64,000 bases of DNA from NCBI RefSeq assembly GCF_019668485.1, contig NZ_AP024619.1, positions 2,020,001 through 2,084,000 of the forward strand, in the 5' to 3' direction. The stretch is from Gelria sp. Kuro-4. GTDB lineage: Bacteria; Bacillota; DTU030; DUMP01. This document shows, in pieces, positions 61,767 through 64,000 of the stretch. The notes beneath the pieces are model-generated. The model had not been told where the DNA came from. It saw only the letters and a program-made list of their open reading frames with translations, and did no database searches. The translations under genes and the position numbers were made by a program. The first letter of the stretch is position 1. Every line of letters begins with the position of its first letter.

Positions 61767-62453
61767 TCAGCGCCCCGCGCCGCCCTGGCGTTGGCGCACC
61801 AGCGCTATGATGCGCGCCACCACCTCTGCCGGAGTAAGGTCACTGGTATCGATGATGTGGGCATCGGGGGCCGGCCGAAGCGGCGCCAGGGCCCGCTGCT
61901 CGTCCTCCCGGTCGCGGCGCAGGACCTCCTGCCGCACCGCCTCCGGGGTAAGCTGAAAGCCGCGCTCGCCCAGCTCCTTCAGCCGGCGCTTTACCCTTTC
62001 CCCCAACGACGCCGTGAGGAAAACCTTCACATCGGCCGCCGGCAGCACCACCGTGCCGATGTCGCGCCCGTCCATCACCACCCCGCCCGCTGCCCCTAAA
62101 GCCTGCTGCCGGCGGGTAAGCTGGCGGCGTACACCGGGCACCTGGGCCACCCGCGACACCGCCGCGTTAACCGCCGGCGCGCGCAGCGCAGACGTTACCT
62201 CCTCCCCGTCCAGGAAAACAGCTTGTCCGCCGTCGGGCCGGCTTTTGAGCTCAATGCGCGCGCCCTGGGCCAAACGGCTTAAGGCCTCTTCGTCGTCCAA
62301 CGGAACCCCGCAGCGCAGGGCTTTTAAGGTTATCGCGCGGTACATGGCGCCGGTGTCAAGGTACAGGTACCCCAGGATCTGAGCCAGCTGACGGGCCACC
62401 GTGCTTTTGCCTGAGCCCGCCGGCCCATCGATGGCAACCTGCAGTTTCTTCAT
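61767..62453 (-). CDS. cmk: cytidylate kinase
   Basis: 228 residues from the ATG at 62453. P-loop IDGPAGSGKSTVARQLA (8-24), LDTGAMYRAITLKAL, GRDIGTVVLPAADVKVFL and RDREDEQRALAPL: the full CMP/dCMP kinase set. Overlaps the aroH stop by 4 nt. Short-chain (about 225-aa) form as in Firmicutes. Confidence 0.97.
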   Translation of the reverse strand: MKKLQVAIDGPAGSGKSTVARQLAQILGYLYLDTGAMYRAITLKALRCGVPLDDEEALSRLAQGARIELKSRPDGGQAVFLDGEEVTSALRAPAVNAAVSRVAQVPGVRRQLTRRQQALGAAGGVVMDGRDIGTVVLPAADVKVFLTASLGERVKRRLKELGERGFQLTPEAVRQEVLRRDREDEQRALAPLRPAPDAHIIDTSDLTPAEVVARIIALVRQRQGGAGR

Positions 62454-62833
62454 TCCCGGTCCTCGCTTTCGCACGCAGCTATGTCGGGGCGCAGCGCCCG
62501 GGCGCCGCGTAGATAAACGAAGCTGAACGCATTTTGCGGCCGCTCGCTGTTCACCAGGAGCAGGATGCGCAGGCAGCGCGGAATACTGCCCGGGACCGGA
62601 ATTTCCCGGCAACAAAAAAGCGGCACCTCCTGCCAGCCCAAGGTACGGGCCGCTGTGGCGGGAAAGGCTGCATCCAGGTCGTCCGTCAAGCTGAAAATGG
62701 CCGCCGCGATATCGGGCACAGCCAGGCCGTTTCTTTTGACCAGTTCAGTAAGAAGCTCCTTTGTCGCCTCCAGAATGGCCTCCGCAGTGTTTGCGGCGCA
62801 GGTGGTGGCTCCTCGTACGCCCCGTAGGGCCAT
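62450..62833 (-). CDS. aroH: chorismate mutase, AroH type
   Basis: 127 residues from the ATG at 62833 (GGGGAG 8 nt upstream). Monofunctional, trimeric mutase that turns chorismate into prephenate. RGVRGATTCAANTAEAILEA at the start, then an SLTDDLDAAFPATAARTLGW segment and CLRILLLVN; Arg7 and the late arginine LRGARALRPD are consistent with the active site. Its first 89 nt lie within the 3' end of rluB in another frame. Confidence 0.95.
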   Translation of the reverse strand: MALRGVRGATTCAANTAEAILEATKELLTELVKRNGLAVPDIAAAIFSLTDDLDAAFPATAARTLGWQEVPLFCCREIPVPGSIPRCLRILLLVNSERPQNAFSFVYLRGARALRPDIAACESEDRE

Positions 62834-63578
62834 CGCTCGCTCTCCCCTTTCCCTTTGCTCCTTCGCCTGCGGCGGCATGGTATAAAGCTGCCACCTCCCC
62901 GGCCGTCAAAGGGCGAAACCGGCCGGCCGGGAGCCTTCCCAGCGGCAGCGGTCCCAGGCGCCGGCGAATGAGCCGCTCCACCGGAAAGCCCACTGCGGCC
63001 AAAAGCCGCCGCACCTCGCGCTTGCGCCCTTCCACCATGGTCACCGCCAGTCGGCTGCCGCCTGTCCAGGTCCCCAAAACCTCAACAGCTTGGACCCGCG
63101 CCGGGCCGTCCTCCAGAAGCACACCGGAAAGCAGGGCTGCAAGGTCCTCTGGCCTGGGTTTGCCGTGCACCCATGCTTCGTAAACCTTTTCGACTTGGAA
63201 GCGCGGGTGGGTGAGAAGATAGGCTAGGCGGCCATCGTTGGTGAGGATGAGCAGCCCCTCGCTATCGATGTCCAGCCGGCCCACGGGAAAAACCCGCTCC
63301 CGCGTGCCCACCAGATCGAGAACGGTAGGACGCCCCTGGGGATCGCGGACGGTGGTCACGTAACCGCGCGGTTTGTTGATGAGAAGGTAAAGGCGCCGGG
63401 GGGAAGGGAGCTTTTTCCCCTGCACGGTGATCGTGTCCCGCTCCAAGTCGGCCTTGGCACCGAGCTCCGTCACGGTCTCGCCGTTCACCTGTACCAGACC
63501 CTGGGCGATAAGCTCCTCGGCTCGCCGCCGCGAAGCCAGCCCGGCCTGTGCGATCAGCTTTTGCAGGCGCTCTTGCAC
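62745..63578 (-). CDS. rluB: 23S rRNA pseudouridine synthase (RluB/RsuA type)
   Basis: 277 residues. S4 RNA-binding domain (1-60, MQERLQKLIAQAGLASRRRAE) then the catalytic domain with the aspartate in GRLDIDSEGLLILTNDG and KVYEAWVHG. The catalytic domain ends near LRPLTAGEVAALYH-like FRPLTAGEVAALYHAAA (about 237); a basic 40-residue tail after that is read out of frame through aroH. GTG/ATG at 63578 with GGGGAAGGGGAG upstream. Confidence 0.93.
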   Translation of the reverse strand: MQERLQKLIAQAGLASRRRAEELIAQGLVQVNGETVTELGAKADLERDTITVQGKKLPSPRRLYLLINKPRGYVTTVRDPQGRPTVLDLVGTRERVFPVGRLDIDSEGLLILTNDGRLAYLLTHPRFQVEKVYEAWVHGKPRPEDLAALLSGVLLEDGPARVQAVEVLGTWTGGSRLAVTMVEGRKREVRRLLAAVGFPVERLIRRRLGPLPLGRLPAGRFRPLTAGEVAALYHAAAGEGAKGKGRASDGPTGRTRSHHLRRKHCGGHSGGDKGASY

Positions 63579-63598
63579 TCCCCTTCCCCCCAGCCCTC

Positions 63599-64000
63599 TT
63601 ACTTCAAAGGACGGGCGTAAATGCCCTCCAAGCCGGCATCCTTAACCCGCCGGAACACTTCGGCTTCCTCGGTGCAGTAAAGATTCTTTTCGCGCATGAG
63701 CTGGAAAAATCCTGCTCCAGAAAAACTATAGCTGCGGCTGCCCGGACGACCCGCTGCGAGGTCGGCCGTGATTTGGGCGATCAGTTCGCCGCTGGCCAGC
63801 GTGCGCGGCAACACCAGGAAGTCCTTGTTCCTGGCCCCCCGCACGGCGTTGTGTCCCGCCAAAAGCCCGGTGGTGATGGCTTCCGTATGTCCCACCGCCG
63901 GCCCCTGCTTCTCCCCACCGACAAAGACGTTGGCCAGGCCGGTGACCTTGAGCGCGTTGTCCCGGTAGGCCATGGCCAGAAGCCGCATCGAGTTCCCTTT
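63599..64000 (-). CDS. FAD-dependent oxidoreductase, GidA/TrmFO-like, C-terminal part
   Basis: About 133 residues; the frame is open to the window end, so the N-terminus is missing. VTGLANVFVGGEKQGPAVGHTEAITTGLLAGHNAVR is the C-terminal FAD-binding signature of GidA/TrmFO-like flavoproteins (a G-x-G-x-H-x-EA pattern), followed by VLPRTLASGELIAQI. A relative of tRNA-modifying flavoenzymes; function not settled. Ends 20 nt before rluB. Confidence 0.8.
   Translation of the reverse strand, partial: KGNSMRLLAMAYRDNALKVTGLANVFVGGEKQGPAVGHTEAITTGLLAGHNAVRGARNKDFLVLPRTLASGELIAQITADLAAGRPGSRSYSFSGAGFFQLMREKNLYCTEEAEVFRRVKDAGLEGIYARPLK

Noticed and set aside
1-64000. CRISPR array, prophage or toxin-antitoxin pair
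   Set aside because: No regularly spaced direct repeats, no cas genes, no phage structural genes and no recognisable toxin-antitoxin pair were seen on either strand.

Overview
The window reads as one chromosome segment of an anaerobic, endospore-forming Firmicute of the Clostridia/Peptococcia type (Moorella-like lineages are the nearest impression). That is inferred from three T-box leaders, an L20-type leader before infC, a YtxC sporulation gene, a tungsten aldehyde:ferredoxin oxidoreductase and a ferredoxin-dependent 2-oxoacid oxidoreductase. No species can be named from the sequence alone.

Left edge (1-680): the 5' part of tyrS on the minus strand with its promoter and tyrosine T-box. Positions ~680-38,640 hold an accessory region, visibly less GC-rich than the right part. 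It contains three minus-strand catabolic gene groups separated by decayed insertion sequences. (a) 3,400-11,527: lactate-type permease, malate/L-lactate dehydrogenase family enzyme, LarA-like protein, D-2-hydroxyacid dehydrogenase, YkvI-like transporter and an IlvD/Edd dehydratase. (b) 13,223-17,891: a four-subunit 2-oxoacid:ferredoxin oxidoreductase plus an ADP-forming acyl-CoA synthetase, with an IclR regulator at 19,705. (c) 23,451-25,206: RraA-like protein and a second malate/lactate dehydrogenase; then 26,064-38,082: tungsten aldehyde oxidoreductase with a MoaD-like protein, beta-hydroxyacid dehydrogenase, TAXI-type TRAP transporter, M20 peptidase, an uncharacterised Fe-S pair and an old-yellow-enzyme/FAD oxidoreductase, headed by a GntR regulator. 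Together these genes could import hydroxy- or oxo-acids, interconvert stereoisomers, oxidise or dehydrate them to 2-oxoacids, convert those to acyl-CoA with reduced ferredoxin, and gain ATP; the real substrates are not visible. Remnants of ISLre2, IS21, IS110, IS1182 and IS256 elements and fragments of yifB/comM and a nitrilase-family gene litter this part.

Right part (38,673-64,000) is housekeeping: a class A penicillin-binding protein (plus strand), then on the minus strand mutS2, a U32 peptidase, polX, cvpA, zapA, pheT, pheS (phenylalanine T-box), a 29-codon yqzL-like gene, trmH, trkA/trkH potassium uptake, rplT-rpmI-infC (AUU start, L20 leader), thrS (threonine T-box), a DUF445 gene, ytxC, tRNA-Val(GAC), plsC, cmk, aroH, rluB and a GidA-like flavoprotein cut by the window end.

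Most unusual observations: a ~45-bp sequence shared by the leaders of the lactate permease and the aldehyde oxidoreductase genes and partly by the GntR gene; a PolX lacking all its polymerase aspartates; an uncharacterised two-gene Fe-S module; an IS110 remnant with a structured 5' non-coding flank where a bridge RNA would lie; and a 191-bp imperfect palindrome before the permease gene.
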